Assembly (NCBI RefSeq): GCF_018687515.1
Contig: NZ_CP061294.1
Coordinates: 1,302,001-1,366,000 of the forward strand
Length of the DNA stretch: 64,000 nucleotides
Source: Polynucleobacter sp. MWH-Spelu-300-X4
Lineage (GTDB): Bacteria > Pseudomonadota > Gammaproteobacteria > Burkholderiales > Burkholderiaceae
Direction of reading: 5' to 3'
In this document: piece after piece, positions 11,952 to 22,564 of the stretch
Layout of the letters: every line of letters starts with the position of its first letter
How positions within the stretch are numbered: the first letter of the stretch is position 1
Notes under the pieces: generated by a model
What the model saw: the letters and a program-made list of their open reading frames with translations, nothing else
Database searches by the model: none
Told to the model about the DNA's origin: nothing
Translations under genes and position numbers: made by a program

Positions 11952-14223
11952 GGTTACCGTTACTACCCATCTTTGAAACCAAGCCAGCTTTTTCCATATC
12001 TTCTAATAAACGTGCTGCACGGTTATAACCAATACGCAAATGGCGCTGCACCAAAGAAATCGAAGCGCGTTTATTTTCTAAAATAATAGCCACAGCCTGG
12101 TCATACAATGGATCTGCCTCACCGCTTGCACTAGCTTCACCGCCGTTAGCATCGACTTCAGTTTGAGGGTCTAGGATAGATTCGATATATTGAGGTTCAC
12201 CATGATGCTCTTTAAGCCAAGTCACAACACGATGCACTTCATCATCAGTTACAAAGGCTCCATGCACACGAATAGGCAATCCCGTACCTGGTGCCATATA
12301 CAACATATCACCCATACCCAACAAACTTTCAGCGCCCTGCTGATCAAGAATGGTGCGGCTATCGATACGACTACTTACCTGGAAAGAAATACGGGTCGGC
12401 ACGTTGGCTTTAATTAAACCAGTAATCACATCCACGCTTGGCCGTTGTGTTGCCAAAACCAAGTGGATACCTGCCGCACGAGCTTTTTGAGCGATACGCG
12501 CGATCAGTTCTTCAATCTTCTTACCCACTACCATCATCAAGTCAGCCAACTCGTCGATCACAATCACAATAACGGGTGCTTTATGCAATGGCTCTGGATC
12601 ATCAGGGGTTAAGCTGAAGGGGTTATACAAATGCTCACCCTTTTCTTCAGCATCGGTAATTTTTTTATTGAAGCCAGCCAAATTACGCACGCCAAATTTA
12701 CTCATCAACTTATAGCGACGATCCATTTCTACAACAGCCCAATTAAGCGCGTTATAGGCTTGCTTCATATCTGTTACAACTGGACATAACAGATGTGGAA
12801 TACCTTCATAAACAGACATCTCTAGCATCTTAGGATCAACCATGATGAGACGAACCTCATCAGCCTTTGCCTTGTAAAGCAAAGACAAGATCATGGAGTT
12901 GATACCCACCGATTTACCAGAGCCTGTTGTACCCGCCACCAAACAATGTGGCATTTTTGCCAAATCAGCAACAACCGGAGCGCCCGCAATATCTTTACCC
13001 AAAGATAGCGTTAACAAAGAAGAGCTATCGTTATAAACACGCGAGCTCAAAATTTCTGTCAAATGCACTGCTTGACGGTTAGGGTTTGGCAATTCCAATC
13101 CCATACAGGTCTTACCGGGAATCGTTTCAACCACGCGAACACTCAATACACCTAAAGCGCGAGATAAGTCTTTCTGCAAATTAACAATCTGACTGCCCTT
13201 CACACCTACTGAAGGTTCAATCTCATAGCGCGTAATCACCGGGCCAGGATGAGCAGAAATAACTTTTACTTCAATATTGAACTCTTTAAGCTTTCTCTCA
13301 ATCAAGCGAGAAGTGAATTCCAAAGTGTCAGCAGAAATAGTTTCTTTTAACGGCGGAACAGGATCTAACAGCGATAAAGGCGGCAACTCTGAATCAGTGA
13401 TTTCCGCGAATAATGGCTGTTGCTTTTCACGCTCAACGCGCTCACTCTTAACCACAGTTAAAGGAGCGCGATAAATAGGTACCGGAGGTGCGTCTTCAAT
13501 CTTAACGCGCTCCTCCTCAACAACTTCTTCTCGCTCTTCAGCCGCTTGCTCACCAATACGACGATCTTCTTCTGATTCTCTACGCTCTCGAATACGCCTA
13601 AAAGAAAGCTCCAAAGTGCGGCCAACCTGCTCAGCCAAACTCAACCAAGAAAAACGTAAAAATAAAGAAGCGCCAATCGCAAGGGTTACCAATAACAGCA
13701 ATGTCGCACCAGTAAAACCAATCGCCATCTGCAATGGGTCGCCCAACAATTCCCCCAAAACGCCACCTGGCGGTCTTGGTAAATCCATTGTCATGCTATG
13801 CATGCGAATAGACTCCAGCGTCATGGAAGAGAACATGGTTAAACCAAATCCCAACAATCTAGGTAAAAATGGCTCAGGTTCAAGTTCTTGACCTGGTAAC
13901 TTAGCTGCAGTCAGCTCCTGCCACCCTCGCACGGCACGTCTTAATAAAAGCACCACCCACCAGTAAGCAGAGGCTCCAAATACATAAAACAATAAATCGG
14001 CGATCCAGGCTCCAAAACGTCCGCCAATATTGGAAACCGTTGCGACCTGATTGGCATGAGACCAAGCTGGGTCGCCTTTGCTATAACTCACTAATACTAA
14101 AAACAATGCTGCCGTAAGGGCCATAAAGGCGATCCACTTCACCTCACGCATGAGCTTAGCCATACGCTGATTAGACGGATCTCCAGCTGAAGGAGGGGTA
14201 GAGGAAGAGGCTATTCTGACCAT
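11917..14223 (-). CDS. ftsK: DNA translocase FtsK
   Basis: Septal DNA pump that clears chromosome termini and activates XerCD. Four N-terminal membrane segments (from [18 protein letters not shown] onward) lead to a short Glu/Arg-rich linker. The motor follows, with Walker [15 protein letters not shown], Walker [13 protein letters not shown] and [23 protein letters not shown]. The gamma winged-helix domain that reads KOPS sites is at the end ([22 protein letters not shown]). The ATG at 14223 gives 768 residues; the longer reading to 14298 would run into trxB and is rejected. It is divergent from trxB. Confidence 0.96.
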   Translation of the reverse strand: MVRIASSSTPPSAGDPSNQRMAKLMREVKWIAFMALTAALFLVLVSYSKGDPAWSHANQVATVSNIGGRFGAWIADLLFYVFGASAYWWVVLLLRRAVRGWQELTAAKLPGQELEPEPFLPRLLGFGLTMFSSMTLESIRMHSMTMDLPRPPGGVLGELLGDPLQMAIGFTGATLLLLVTLAIGASLFLRFSWLSLAEQVGRTLELSFRRIRERRESEEDRRIGEQAAEEREEVVEEERVKIEDAPPVPIYRAPLTVVKSERVEREKQQPLFAEITDSELPPLSLLDPVPPLKETISADTLEFTSRLIERKLKEFNIEVKVISAHPGPVITRYEIEPSVGVKGSQIVNLQKDLSRALGVLSVRVVETIPGKTCMGLELPNPNRQAVHLTEILSSRVYNDSSSLLTLSLGKDIAGAPVVADLAKMPHCLVAGTTGSGKSVGINSMILSLLYKAKADEVRLIMVDPKMLEMSVYEGIPHLLCPVVTDMKQAYNALNWAVVEMDRRYKLMSKFGVRNLAGFNKKITDAEEKGEHLYNPFSLTPDDPEPLHKAPVIVIVIDELADLMMVVGKKIEELIARIAQKARAAGIHLVLATQRPSVDVITGLIKANVPTRISFQVSSRIDSRTILDQQGAESLLGMGDMLYMAPGTGLPIRVHGAFVTDDEVHRVVTWLKEHHGEPQYIESILDPQTEVDANGGEASASGEADPLYDQAVAIILENKRASISLVQRHLRIGYNRAARLLEDMEKAGLVSKMGSNGNREILVRSAGDN

Positions 14224-14256
14224 GTTATCTAGATTGTAATCAACAAGAAACTTTGA

Positions 14257-15228
<972 letters not shown>

Positions 15229-15248
15229 CTATCTAAAGTAGTTAGCCC

Positions 15249-15911
15249 ATGTTTTTCCCGAGTTTTGAGAGCATGGGAGTTCTTAATTTTGGCACCTATC
15301 TAATAGGTGCCATTTTTATTATCTTATTACCCGGACCAAACTCTCTATACGTCCTCACGATGGCCGCCCAAAAGGGTTGGAAAACAGGCGTATTAGGAGG
15401 TATCGGCATCATGACGGGCGACACCCTACTCATGCTTCTAGCCGCCATCGGCGCCGCATCCTTAATGATCAACGCACCGAATGTTTATATGTTGATCAAA
15501 ATTGCTGGAGCTCTTTATCTAAGCTACCTGGGATATAAATTAATCCTATTAGGCGTTAAGCGCTGGAAAATGCATGGCACCCTCCATACATCAACCCCAT
15601 CCATTAAGCTCACAGGCCTCCACCCTACCAAGGCAGCCATGATGCTCTCCCTGACCAACCCAAAGGGTATCGTCTTTTTTGTTTCTTTTTTTACCCAATT
15701 TCTAGACACCACCCACGACAAACCATGGCAGTCATTTTTGGTACTGGGCATCACACTACAACTGCTTAGTTTGGGTTATTTGAGTTTACTCATCTTGATG
15801 GGCTCAAGATTAGCCCAAGCATTTAGTCAAAAACATCGTTTTGCTGCTTGGGCAACCGCCTCAGTAGGCTTACTCTTTATCGGATTTAGTCTAAAACTAC
15901 TATTAGACTAA
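15249..15911 (+). CDS. LysE-family amino-acid exporter, LeuE-like
   Basis: Inner-membrane efflux protein of 220 residues with about six hydrophobic segments. The N-terminal part (GVLNFGTYLIGAIFIILLPG, then PNSLYVL) closely resembles leucine exporter LeuE and carries the LysE/RhtB signature LLPGPN. The exported amino acid is inferred from the family only. It starts 20 bases after trxB and could be cotranscribed. Its stop at 15909-15911 directly abuts the convergent stop of glnB at 15912, with no spacer. Confidence 0.88.
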   Translation: MFFPSFESMGVLNFGTYLIGAIFIILLPGPNSLYVLTMAAQKGWKTGVLGGIGIMTGDTLLMLLAAIGAASLMINAPNVYMLIKIAGALYLSYLGYKLILLGVKRWKMHGTLHTSTPSIKLTGLHPTKAAMMLSLTNPKGIVFFVSFFTQFLDTTHDKPWQSFLVLGITLQLLSLGYLSLLILMGSRLAQAFSQKHRFAAWATASVGLLFIGFSLKLLLD

Positions 15912-16259
<348 letters not shown>

Positions 16260-16298
16260 CTAATAACTTCATAATACCTAAATTTATAGGCGGCCCAC

Positions 16299-17915
16299 TT
16301 AAGCTCTAAATTTGTTAGTAATTGGATAACGCCAATCTCTTCCAAATGCGCGCTGCGTGATTCGCACGCCAATCGGCGACTGCCTGCGCTTGTACTCGTT
16401 AATCTTAATCAATCGAGTTACCTTTTCAACATCTTCGGCTTTAAACCCTTCAGCAATAATCGACTCAATAGACTGATCTTGCTCCATATATTTAGCCAAA
16501 ATAGCATCTAAGATTTCATAAGCAGGTAAACTATCCTGATCCTTTTGATCAGGCCTCAATTCAGCAGATGGCGCCCTAGTCAAAATCCTCTCAGGAATCA
16601 CGTGACTTAAACTATTTCTATATGCGCAAAGTTTATAAACCAAGGTTTTCGCAATATCCTTAATCACAGCGAAACCACCTGCCATATCACCATACAACGT
16701 ACAGTAACCAACAGCCATCTCACTCTTATTACCAGTGGTTAAAACAATACGACCACTCTTATTGGACATCGCCATCAATAAAGTACCTCGGATGCGCGCC
16801 TGAATATTTTCTTCGGTAGCATCAATCGGTAAATTTTTAAATTCATTTGCTAGTGAATGTTCAAAAGCTTCAAACATTGGGGCAATAGCAATTTCATCAT
16901 ATTGAACAGATAAGTTATCCGCCATTTCTTTGGCATCAATCCAAGAAATATCCGCGGTATAACGTGAAGGCATCATCACGGCACGAACTTTGTCTGCCCC
17001 CAAGGCATCTACAGCAATCGCCAAGACCAACGCAGAATCAACACCACCTGATAAACCAATAATCGCACCCGGGAAACCATTCTTAACAATGTAATCCTTA
17101 ACACCCAATACCAAGGCTTTATAAACTTGAGCTTCAATAGGTTGCTGAGCAACAATCTCACCAACCTCGATATCCTGATCGATAAACCTCACCAACTGAA
17201 ACGCCTCCTCAAACTGAGGCAATACAACGGCTAAATCAGCAGATTGGTTAAATGCAAAAGATGCTCCATCAAATACCAATTCATCTTGACCACCAACGGC
17301 ATTGACATACACCAAGGGCAAACCTGTTTCTAAAACTCTTGACCTAAGAATATCGGTTCGTAGACTCTGCTTCTCAAGGTGATACGGTGAGGCATTCGGA
17401 ATAACCAATAACTCTGCACCGGCATGCTTTGCTTGAGCTGCAGGAGCGCTATGCCAAGCATCTTCACAAATAATTAAACCTACTTTGGTGCCATCTACAT
17501 CAAAAATGCAAGCGTCATTACCTGGCGTGAAATAACGCACCTCATCAAATACCTCATGATTAGGTAACTTTTGTTTGGCGTAGGTAGCTATGACCTCACC
17601 ACGATATAAAACACCAGCCACATTTTGCAAACCATCATGTGTTCTGCTTGGATAACCAACAATCACGCGCAAATCAGAATAAACAGCCAGCTGTTTAGCT
17701 AAGAAAGCAACTTGCGCCTCGACAGACTGAATAAAAGCTTCACGCAATAACAAATCTTCAGGGGGATAACCTGTGACAGATAACTCTGGGGTTAGCAGTA
17801 ATTTAGCGCCCTCGTTATGAGCACGCTCGGCAGCTTTTAGAATAAGCGCCACATTTCCTGGTAAATCTCCAAGAACAGGATTTGATTGAGATAGGGCAAT
17901 AAAAAAGGGAGGCAT
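16299..17915 (-). CDS. nadE: Glutamine-dependent NAD+ synthetase
   Basis: Final step of NAD synthesis: amidation of nicotinate adenine dinucleotide using glutamine. The 538-residue protein fuses an N-terminal nitrilase-type glutaminase to a C-terminal ATP-pyrophosphatase synthetase. The glutaminase has Glu in LLLTPELSVTGYPPEDLLLR, Lys in AKQKLPNHEVFDE and Cys in GLIICEDAWH. The synthetase has P-loop GLSGGVDSALVLAIA near 285 and GNKSEMAVGYCTLYGD. Together with nadA, nadC and nadB this window holds most of the de novo NAD route, in separate transcripts. Confidence 0.97.
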   Translation of the reverse strand: MPPFFIALSQSNPVLGDLPGNVALILKAAERAHNEGAKLLLTPELSVTGYPPEDLLLREAFIQSVEAQVAFLAKQLAVYSDLRVIVGYPSRTHDGLQNVAGVLYRGEVIATYAKQKLPNHEVFDEVRYFTPGNDACIFDVDGTKVGLIICEDAWHSAPAAQAKHAGAELLVIPNASPYHLEKQSLRTDILRSRVLETGLPLVYVNAVGGQDELVFDGASFAFNQSADLAVVLPQFEEAFQLVRFIDQDIEVGEIVAQQPIEAQVYKALVLGVKDYIVKNGFPGAIIGLSGGVDSALVLAIAVDALGADKVRAVMMPSRYTADISWIDAKEMADNLSVQYDEIAIAPMFEAFEHSLANEFKNLPIDATEENIQARIRGTLLMAMSNKSGRIVLTTGNKSEMAVGYCTLYGDMAGGFAVIKDIAKTLVYKLCAYRNSLSHVIPERILTRAPSAELRPDQKDQDSLPAYEILDAILAKYMEQDQSIESIIAEGFKAEDVEKVTRLIKINEYKRRQSPIGVRITQRAFGRDWRYPITNKFRA

Positions 17916-17962
17916 GGAGCTATTATCCCATTGCCTCCGCTTAGAGTCAGCAGACTCGCGAA

Positions 17963-18496
17963 TTACTTAGTTTTGTTGTAACGCTCAACGCTATCTAAGA
18001 TTTCTTTCTTAGCAGCCTCAATACCGTCCCAACCTTTTACTTTGACCCATTTACCTTTTTCAAGGTCTTTGTAATGCTCAAAGAAATGTTGAATTTGTTG
18101 GGTAACTAATGGGTTCAAATCTTCCATTTTTTGAATATTTGCGTACATCGGCAAGATTTTTTCTGTCGGAACTGCCAACAACTTGGCATCACCACCAGAT
18201 TCGTCATCCATATGTAAAACACCCAAAGCACGGCAAGTAATCACTACACCTGGAGGAATTGGGAATGGTGTTAACACCAACACGTCAGCAGGATCGCCAT
18301 CTTCAGACAATGTTTGTGGAATATAGCCATAGTTACATGGGTAGTGCATCGCTGTACCCATAAAACGGTCTACAAATACTGCGCCAGACTCTTTATCCAC
18401 TTCATACTTCACCGGATCAGAATTCATAGGAATTTCAATGATGACATTGAACTGATCTGGGATTTTAGAACCAGGTTTTACATTGTTTAAGCTCAT
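17963..18496 (-). CDS. ppa: Inorganic pyrophosphatase
   Basis: Soluble family I pyrophosphatase that hydrolyses PPi and drives biosynthetic reactions. The 177 residues include the [18 protein letters not shown] substrate segment, [11 protein letters not shown], and the metal-binding signature DGDPADVLV with its three Asp residues. A GGAGAG site precedes the ATG. It lies 47 bases upstream of nadE on the same strand. Both enzymes deal with the PPi balance of NAD synthesis, though this may be chance proximity. Confidence 0.98.
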   Translation of the reverse strand: MSLNNVKPGSKIPDQFNVIIEIPMNSDPVKYEVDKESGAVFVDRFMGTAMHYPCNYGYIPQTLSEDGDPADVLVLTPFPIPPGVVITCRALGVLHMDDESGGDAKLLAVPTEKILPMYANIQKMEDLNPLVTQQIQHFFEHYKDLEKGKWVKVKGWDGIEAAKKEILDSVERYNKTK

Positions 18497-18637
18497 GTGC
18501 TCTCCATGCTTTTCGTGAAATTGGGTGAAATCTTAGCAAAACAACCCCTCAGTTCCCTGACGGCCATTTATGCGGTGCAGCAAAATTATTAAAAGTATGG
18601 CATAATCTCGCTTGTAGTATGAAACATCGTCCCCAGT

Positions 18638-18744
18638 CAGAGTTCTATTAAAGAGAACTGCATGCCTTTTTGTTTGTCTGTTGGTCGATGCCTTAATTGA
18701 CCAACCACAGAAAGGACATCCCATCCTAAGGGATGTGCGCCACT
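18638..18744 (+). promoter_or_regulatory. Structured 5' leader of the rhlE mRNA
   Basis: Three separate perfect stems precede rhlE: AGTTCT/AGAACT (18641-18646 with 18654-18659), GTTGGTC/GACCAAC (18680-18686 with 18699-18705) and ACATCCC/GGGATGT (18716-18722 with 18730-18736). The last stem buries the AAGGG at 18728-18732, the only purine-rich ribosome-binding candidate, 12 bases before the ATG at 18745. It also buries an alternative ATG at 18733. This suggests translational control by RNA folding. A CATAAT box at 18601 may be the promoter -10. Confidence 0.5.
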
Positions 18745-20169
18745 ATGACTATTAGTTTTAAAGAGCTAGGATTAGCTCAACCCCTACTTCAAGCAACAAC
18801 AGCACTAGGCTATACACAAGCTACGCCTGTTCAAGAAAAAGTAATTCCTGCTGCCCTATCAGGCGGCGACTGGATGGTAAGTAGCCAAACAGGTAGCGGA
18901 AAAACCGCAGCCTTTTTGCTGCCATTGCTACACCAGTTAATGGAAGCCAACCCAAATGGCAAACCTATTCCTGGCAGAGCAGAGCCTCAAGTATTGGTTT
19001 TGTGCCCAACACGCGAACTTGCTCAACAAGTAAGTACAGATGCTATTAATTTGGTTAAATTTGCCAAAGGTATTCGTATTGCAACCATCATGGGTGGCAT
19101 GCCATACGGCAAACAAATTTCGCAAATTAAAGGCGCAAACCTTGTTGTTGCTACACCTGGCCGCTTATTAGACTTAAGCAACAGCCGCGCTATTCGCTTG
19201 GATAAAGTGAAGTGCATGATTGTTGATGAAGCAGACCGTATGTTAGATCTTGGCTTCCAAGACGACATCGAAGCTATTCACGAACTATGTGCCGGCCGTG
19301 GCCAAACATTAATGTTCTCTGCAACATTTGCTCCACGCATCATGCAATTAGCAACAAGCCTCATGAATAACCCTGGCCGCATCGAACTAGCCAGCGCCCA
19401 AGATAAGCATGAAAACATTGCTCAAACATTGCATTGGGCAGATAGCGTTGCGCACAAACATAAATTATTGAGCCACTGGTTATCAGACCCAAGCTTGGAA
19501 CAAGCCGTTGTATTTGCTAGCACGCAAGTTGATAGCGAAACCATTGCCGACTCATTGCGCGCAGACGGTCACGAAGCGACTGCCTTGCACGGCGCAATGC
19601 CTCAAGCAGTACGTAACCGTCGCCTTCAATCATTGCGTAAAGGCCAAACTCGTATTTTGGTAGCAACCGATGTAGCCGCTCGCGGTATTGATGTGCCAAC
19701 GATTACTCACGTGATTAACTTTGGCCTACCAATGAAAGCCGAAGACTATGTTCATCGCATCGGTCGTACTGGTCGTGCCGGACGTAGTGGCGTTGCTATT
19801 ACGTTAGCTGAGCACCGTGATCGTTCAAAGATTCGCGCTATCGAACAGTACACACAACAGCCTTTACAAGCTGAAGTGATTCCTGGTTTAGAGCCACAAG
19901 AGAAATCACGTAAACCTTCTCATCGTCCTGGATCAGGTCGCCCTGGCCGTTCTTTTGGTGGGAAAGGAAAAAGCAACGCTTCAAACTCTCATCGTCAAGG
20001 TCAAGGTCAAGGCCAAGGTGAAGGCAAAAGCTTTAAACAAAATCACTTTGCAAAACCATCAGGTCCAAAATTTGCTGGTGCAGGCAAGCCATCAGGCCCT
20101 AAATTTGGTGGTGCAGGCGGCAGACCATCAGGTCAGAAGCCTTCTGGTCAAAAGCGCTCATTTGCATAA
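18745..20169 (+). CDS. rhlE: DEAD-box ATP-dependent RNA helicase, RhlE-like
   Basis: Cytoplasmic RNA helicase for ribosome assembly and mRNA remodelling, often cold-induced. Motifs in order: Q motif region ATPVQEKVIPAAL, motif I SQTGSGKTAAF, Ia PTRELAQQ, TPGRLLDL, DEAD box VDEADRMLDLGF, SAT, and HRIGRTGRAGR. The tail of about 90 residues is basic and repetitive (GQGQGQGEGK, three copies of a KPSG-P/Q-K unit), as in RhlE-type RNA-binding tails. ATG 18745 (474 residues, MTISFKELGL) fits the family better than ATG 18733, which lies inside a hairpin stem. Confidence 0.92.
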   Translation: MTISFKELGLAQPLLQATTALGYTQATPVQEKVIPAALSGGDWMVSSQTGSGKTAAFLLPLLHQLMEANPNGKPIPGRAEPQVLVLCPTRELAQQVSTDAINLVKFAKGIRIATIMGGMPYGKQISQIKGANLVVATPGRLLDLSNSRAIRLDKVKCMIVDEADRMLDLGFQDDIEAIHELCAGRGQTLMFSATFAPRIMQLATSLMNNPGRIELASAQDKHENIAQTLHWADSVAHKHKLLSHWLSDPSLEQAVVFASTQVDSETIADSLRADGHEATALHGAMPQAVRNRRLQSLRKGQTRILVATDVAARGIDVPTITHVINFGLPMKAEDYVHRIGRTGRAGRSGVAITLAEHRDRSKIRAIEQYTQQPLQAEVIPGLEPQEKSRKPSHRPGSGRPGRSFGGKGKSNASNSHRQGQGQGQGEGKSFKQNHFAKPSGPKFAGAGKPSGPKFGGAGGRPSGQKPSGQKRSFA

Positions 20170-20187
20170 ATTTCTTATGTAAACAAA

Positions 20188-20213
20188 ATAAAGGCACCCT
20201 AGGGTGCCTTTAT
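20188..20213 (+). terminator. rhlE terminator
   Basis: A perfect 26-base palindrome (arms ATAAAGGCACCC and GGGTGCCTTTAT around TA), followed by ATTTTTA, lies 19 bases after the rhlE stop. Confidence 0.9.
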
Positions 20214-20289
20214 TTTTATATAAGCCTTATGGAAAATACTAACTAGATATTCAAAGGCAGCAAAAGTATCCTGATTAAAAAGGATATAT

Positions 20290-20751
20290 ATGCAATCTCT
20301 AAAAATAAACCTCATTATCGCTGGCTTACTCGCATTAACTATCGCCAGCATTAGTCAAACTGTTTTAGCTCAAGCTGACCCTGTCATCGGCACTTGGAAA
20401 ACAATTGATGACAAAACTGGTCAAGCTAAATCACTCGTAAAAATTGATATAGTTAATGGTGAATTACAAGGCACCGTTATACAAACTTTCCCTAGCCCCG
20501 GCGAAACACCCATAACCCATTGCACACTTTGTTCAGATGCTAGAAAAAATCAACCTATTATTGGTATGAAAATCATGAGCGGCTTAAAACAAGATAAAAC
20601 TGGCTACTGGTCCGGTGGGGAAATCTTAGACCCTAAAGAGGGAAAAATTTATAAAGTAAAACTAAGTACCGATGATGGCAAAAAATTAGATGTACGTGGA
20701 TACATTGGCATTGCCCTGATTGGACGAACTCAAACTTGGCAAAAAGAATAA
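20290..20751 (+). CDS. Secreted DUF2147-family protein
   Basis: A 153-residue exported protein. A signal peptide of about 27 residues ends in TVLAQA, and AAGGA lies 7 bases before the ATG. The mature part begins PVIGTWKTIDDKTGQAKSLVKI, the hallmark of DUF2147 proteins, which form a small lipocalin-like barrel. GKIYKVKLSTDDGKKLDVRGYIG follows. A cysteine pair in HCTLCSDARK is typical. The function is unknown; family members are periplasmic. It is monocistronic, between two terminators. Confidence 0.85.
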   Translation: MQSLKINLIIAGLLALTIASISQTVLAQADPVIGTWKTIDDKTGQAKSLVKIDIVNGELQGTVIQTFPSPGETPITHCTLCSDARKNQPIIGMKIMSGLKQDKTGYWSGGEILDPKEGKIYKVKLSTDDGKKLDVRGYIGIALIGRTQTWQKE

Positions 20752-20770
20752 ATCAATTAACTCATCATGA

Positions 20771-20796
20771 AAAAAGCCACCCGTAGGTGGCTTTTT
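20771..20796. terminator. Bidirectional rho-independent terminator
   Basis: AAAAAGCCACC and GGTGGCTTTTT form 11-base arms around CGTA, between the DUF2147 gene and the convergent 44-residue membrane protein gene. Confidence 0.9.
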
Positions 20797-20819
20797 GCTT
20801 AATTAGTAGCTCTTAGATA

Positions 20820-20954
20820 TTAAAGAACATAACCAATGTGAGCAGCTGCCAAGGCAAACAAAATTGCCAAACATGTTGCGCCAGCTAACATCACGATCAA
20901 AGTAATGATCTTTTTGTTAATTTCTTCTTTACTTTCGTTATGCCATTCGTTCAT
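20820..20954 (-). CDS. Small single-pass membrane protein, unknown function
   Basis: A 44-codon reading frame with a charged N-terminus (MNEWHNESKEEINKK) and one strongly hydrophobic segment (about residues 16-40) ending HIGYVL. A GGGAG site lies about 7 bases before the ATG. It starts 56 bases after nnrD in the same direction and ends close to a terminator, so it sits like a real gene in a two-gene unit. I do not recognise the family. The charge pattern suggests the N-terminus faces the cytoplasm. Confidence 0.6.
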   Translation of the reverse strand: MNEWHNESKEEINKKIITLIVMLAGATCLAILFALAAAHIGYVL

Positions 20955-21010
20955 TTAGAGCTCCCTCTTAAAAAATCTGCCATTTCCGACATTATCCATG
21001 AAACTCAAGC

Positions 21011-21865
21011 TTATTTGATATTTATCAGCTCTCTTAATTCATAAATAAGTTCACTGGGAGTTAAACCAATGGGCCCAGTCCCTTTGTTTACAAGAAAATC
21101 AGCTGCGGCTGAGTGCAACTCCACCCCCAAACAAACCGCCTCATAAACTGATAAATTGTGCCGTATACCCTGCGCCATTAAAGAAGCTAACAGCCCCGTT
21201 AATACATCACCCATACCACCCACGCCCATGCCAGGGTTACCTCTTTCACAACATAAAATGGCATGATCAGGTGCTGAAATAAGCGTGTTTTGCCCTTTCA
21301 GCACCACCACAGAGCGAGTGACATCGACCAATTGCTCGATGCTATCGATGCGATTAGCCTGAATTTTTTCAGAAGTTACCTTAAGTAAACGAGCGGCCTC
21401 CCCAGGATGCGGGGTTAAAACTGTTTGGAAAGCTGGTCTTTTTTTCAACAAATCCAAGAGTGATTCATCTTCTGACAAAAGATTGATCGCATCAGCATCT
21501 AGCACCAAAGGACATGAGCACATTAATGCCAAACGCAATATATCTTTGGCCAAATTACCTTGACCTAAGCCAGGGCCAACCGCTAGCACATCGGGAGCAA
21601 CCTCCATGATTAGATCTTTTTTTGCAGGCTTAATCATCAGCTCAGGCTGATCTAAAACAAAAGTGGCAGCCTGCGAATCTAATACACCCAGAATGGTCCA
21701 ACCAGACCCACTATACAAAGCAGCCTTACCCGCCAAAAAAATTGCCCCAGTCATTCCGGCAGATCCACCGATGAGAAGTACCTTGCCAGCATCCCCTTTA
21801 TGCTCATGAGGCTTTCTTTGCAGGCGTGACAATAAAGAGAGAGAATCTAAAATTTGTGTTTTCAT
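21011..21865 (-). CDS. nnrD: ADP-dependent NAD(P)H-hydrate dehydratase
   Basis: Repairs hydrated, inactive NAD(P)H in the cytoplasm. The 284-residue protein is the ribokinase-like C-terminal domain alone, without the NnrE epimerase domain fused in E. coli. Signatures are HKGDAGKVLLIGGSAGMTGA near residue 22, VLTPHPGEAARLL, and the catalytic GMGVGGMGDVLTGLLA. No epimerase gene is visible in the window. The small membrane protein gene lies directly downstream. Confidence 0.92.
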   Translation of the reverse strand: MKTQILDSLSLLSRLQRKPHEHKGDAGKVLLIGGSAGMTGAIFLAGKAALYSGSGWTILGVLDSQAATFVLDQPELMIKPAKKDLIMEVAPDVLAVGPGLGQGNLAKDILRLALMCSCPLVLDADAINLLSEDESLLDLLKKRPAFQTVLTPHPGEAARLLKVTSEKIQANRIDSIEQLVDVTRSVVVLKGQNTLISAPDHAILCCERGNPGMGVGGMGDVLTGLLASLMAQGIRHNLSVYEAVCLGVELHSAAADFLVNKGTGPIGLTPSELIYELRELINIK

Positions 21866-21916
21866 ACCATTAATAACAACGCATATACTTCAGATTACAA
21901 CAAATAAGGAGATACC

Positions 21917-22564
21917 ATGAATTTACATTTGTATTACTGTCCAGGCACCTGTTCTTTCGTTCCACATGTGGCGCTAGGACTCGTTGAAGAAGCGACTGGC
22001 CAAAGCTACACAAGCACACTCATTAATTTAAAAAATGGTGAACAACAAACCCCAGAATATAAAGCCATTAACCCAAGAAGCCAGGTGCCAGCTCTCCTTA
22101 TTGATGGAAAACTACTAACCCAAGTAATAGCTATTGTTAGTTATTTAGATAGCAAGTTTCCTAAGGCGCAAATTTTCCCTACCGACCCGATGGAAAGAGC
22201 CCAAGCACTGTCAACACTAGCCTGGATGAATAATACTGTCCACACAACATTTACTAGAGTATTTAGACCCGAAAGATTTAGCGCAGATGTTGCAAGTGCG
22301 AAATCTATGGCGCTTGAAATTTTCAAATCTTATCTAGCAGAAATTGATGGCATGTGCCAAAAAAATTCACCCTACATTTGCGGTAGCCAATTAACACCTG
22401 CAGATATTTATGCCATTGCCTTCATTAGATGGGCTGGCGTTGCTGGCGTGGACCCATGTGCCTATCCAAATTATCAAGCTTACGCTCGTAAAGTAGCAGA
22501 TCATCCTGTCGTCAAAAAGATTATGGCGAAAGAGGAAATTACGTTAGACACCTACGCGAAATAA
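21917..22564 (+). CDS. Glutathione S-transferase, beta-class-like
   Basis: A 215-residue thioredoxin-fold transferase. The N-terminal YYCPGTCSFVPHVALGLVEE has the Cys typical of bacterial beta-class GSTs (CS-x-x-PH). NPRSQVPALLIDGKLLTQVIAI holds the cis-Pro and the glutathione-binding segment, and the alpha-helical half follows. The usual 'ES' glutathione-binding pair of the second motif is replaced by QV-I here, an oddity. AGGAG lies 7 bases before the ATG. The 3' end overlaps the convergent copper ATPase gene by 13 bases. The substrate is unknown. Confidence 0.88.
   Translation: MNLHLYYCPGTCSFVPHVALGLVEEATGQSYTSTLINLKNGEQQTPEYKAINPRSQVPALLIDGKLLTQVIAIVSYLDSKFPKAQIFPTDPMERAQALSTLAWMNNTVHTTFTRVFRPERFSADVASAKSMALEIFKSYLAEIDGMCQKNSPYICGSQLTPADIYAIAFIRWAGVAGVDPCAYPNYQAYARKVADHPVVKKIMAKEEITLDTYAK

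Noticed and set aside
18733..18744. Upstream ATG as the rhlE start
   Set aside because: It falls inside a perfect hairpin stem, and the family N-terminus begins at the ATG at 18745. It is kept as an alternative only.
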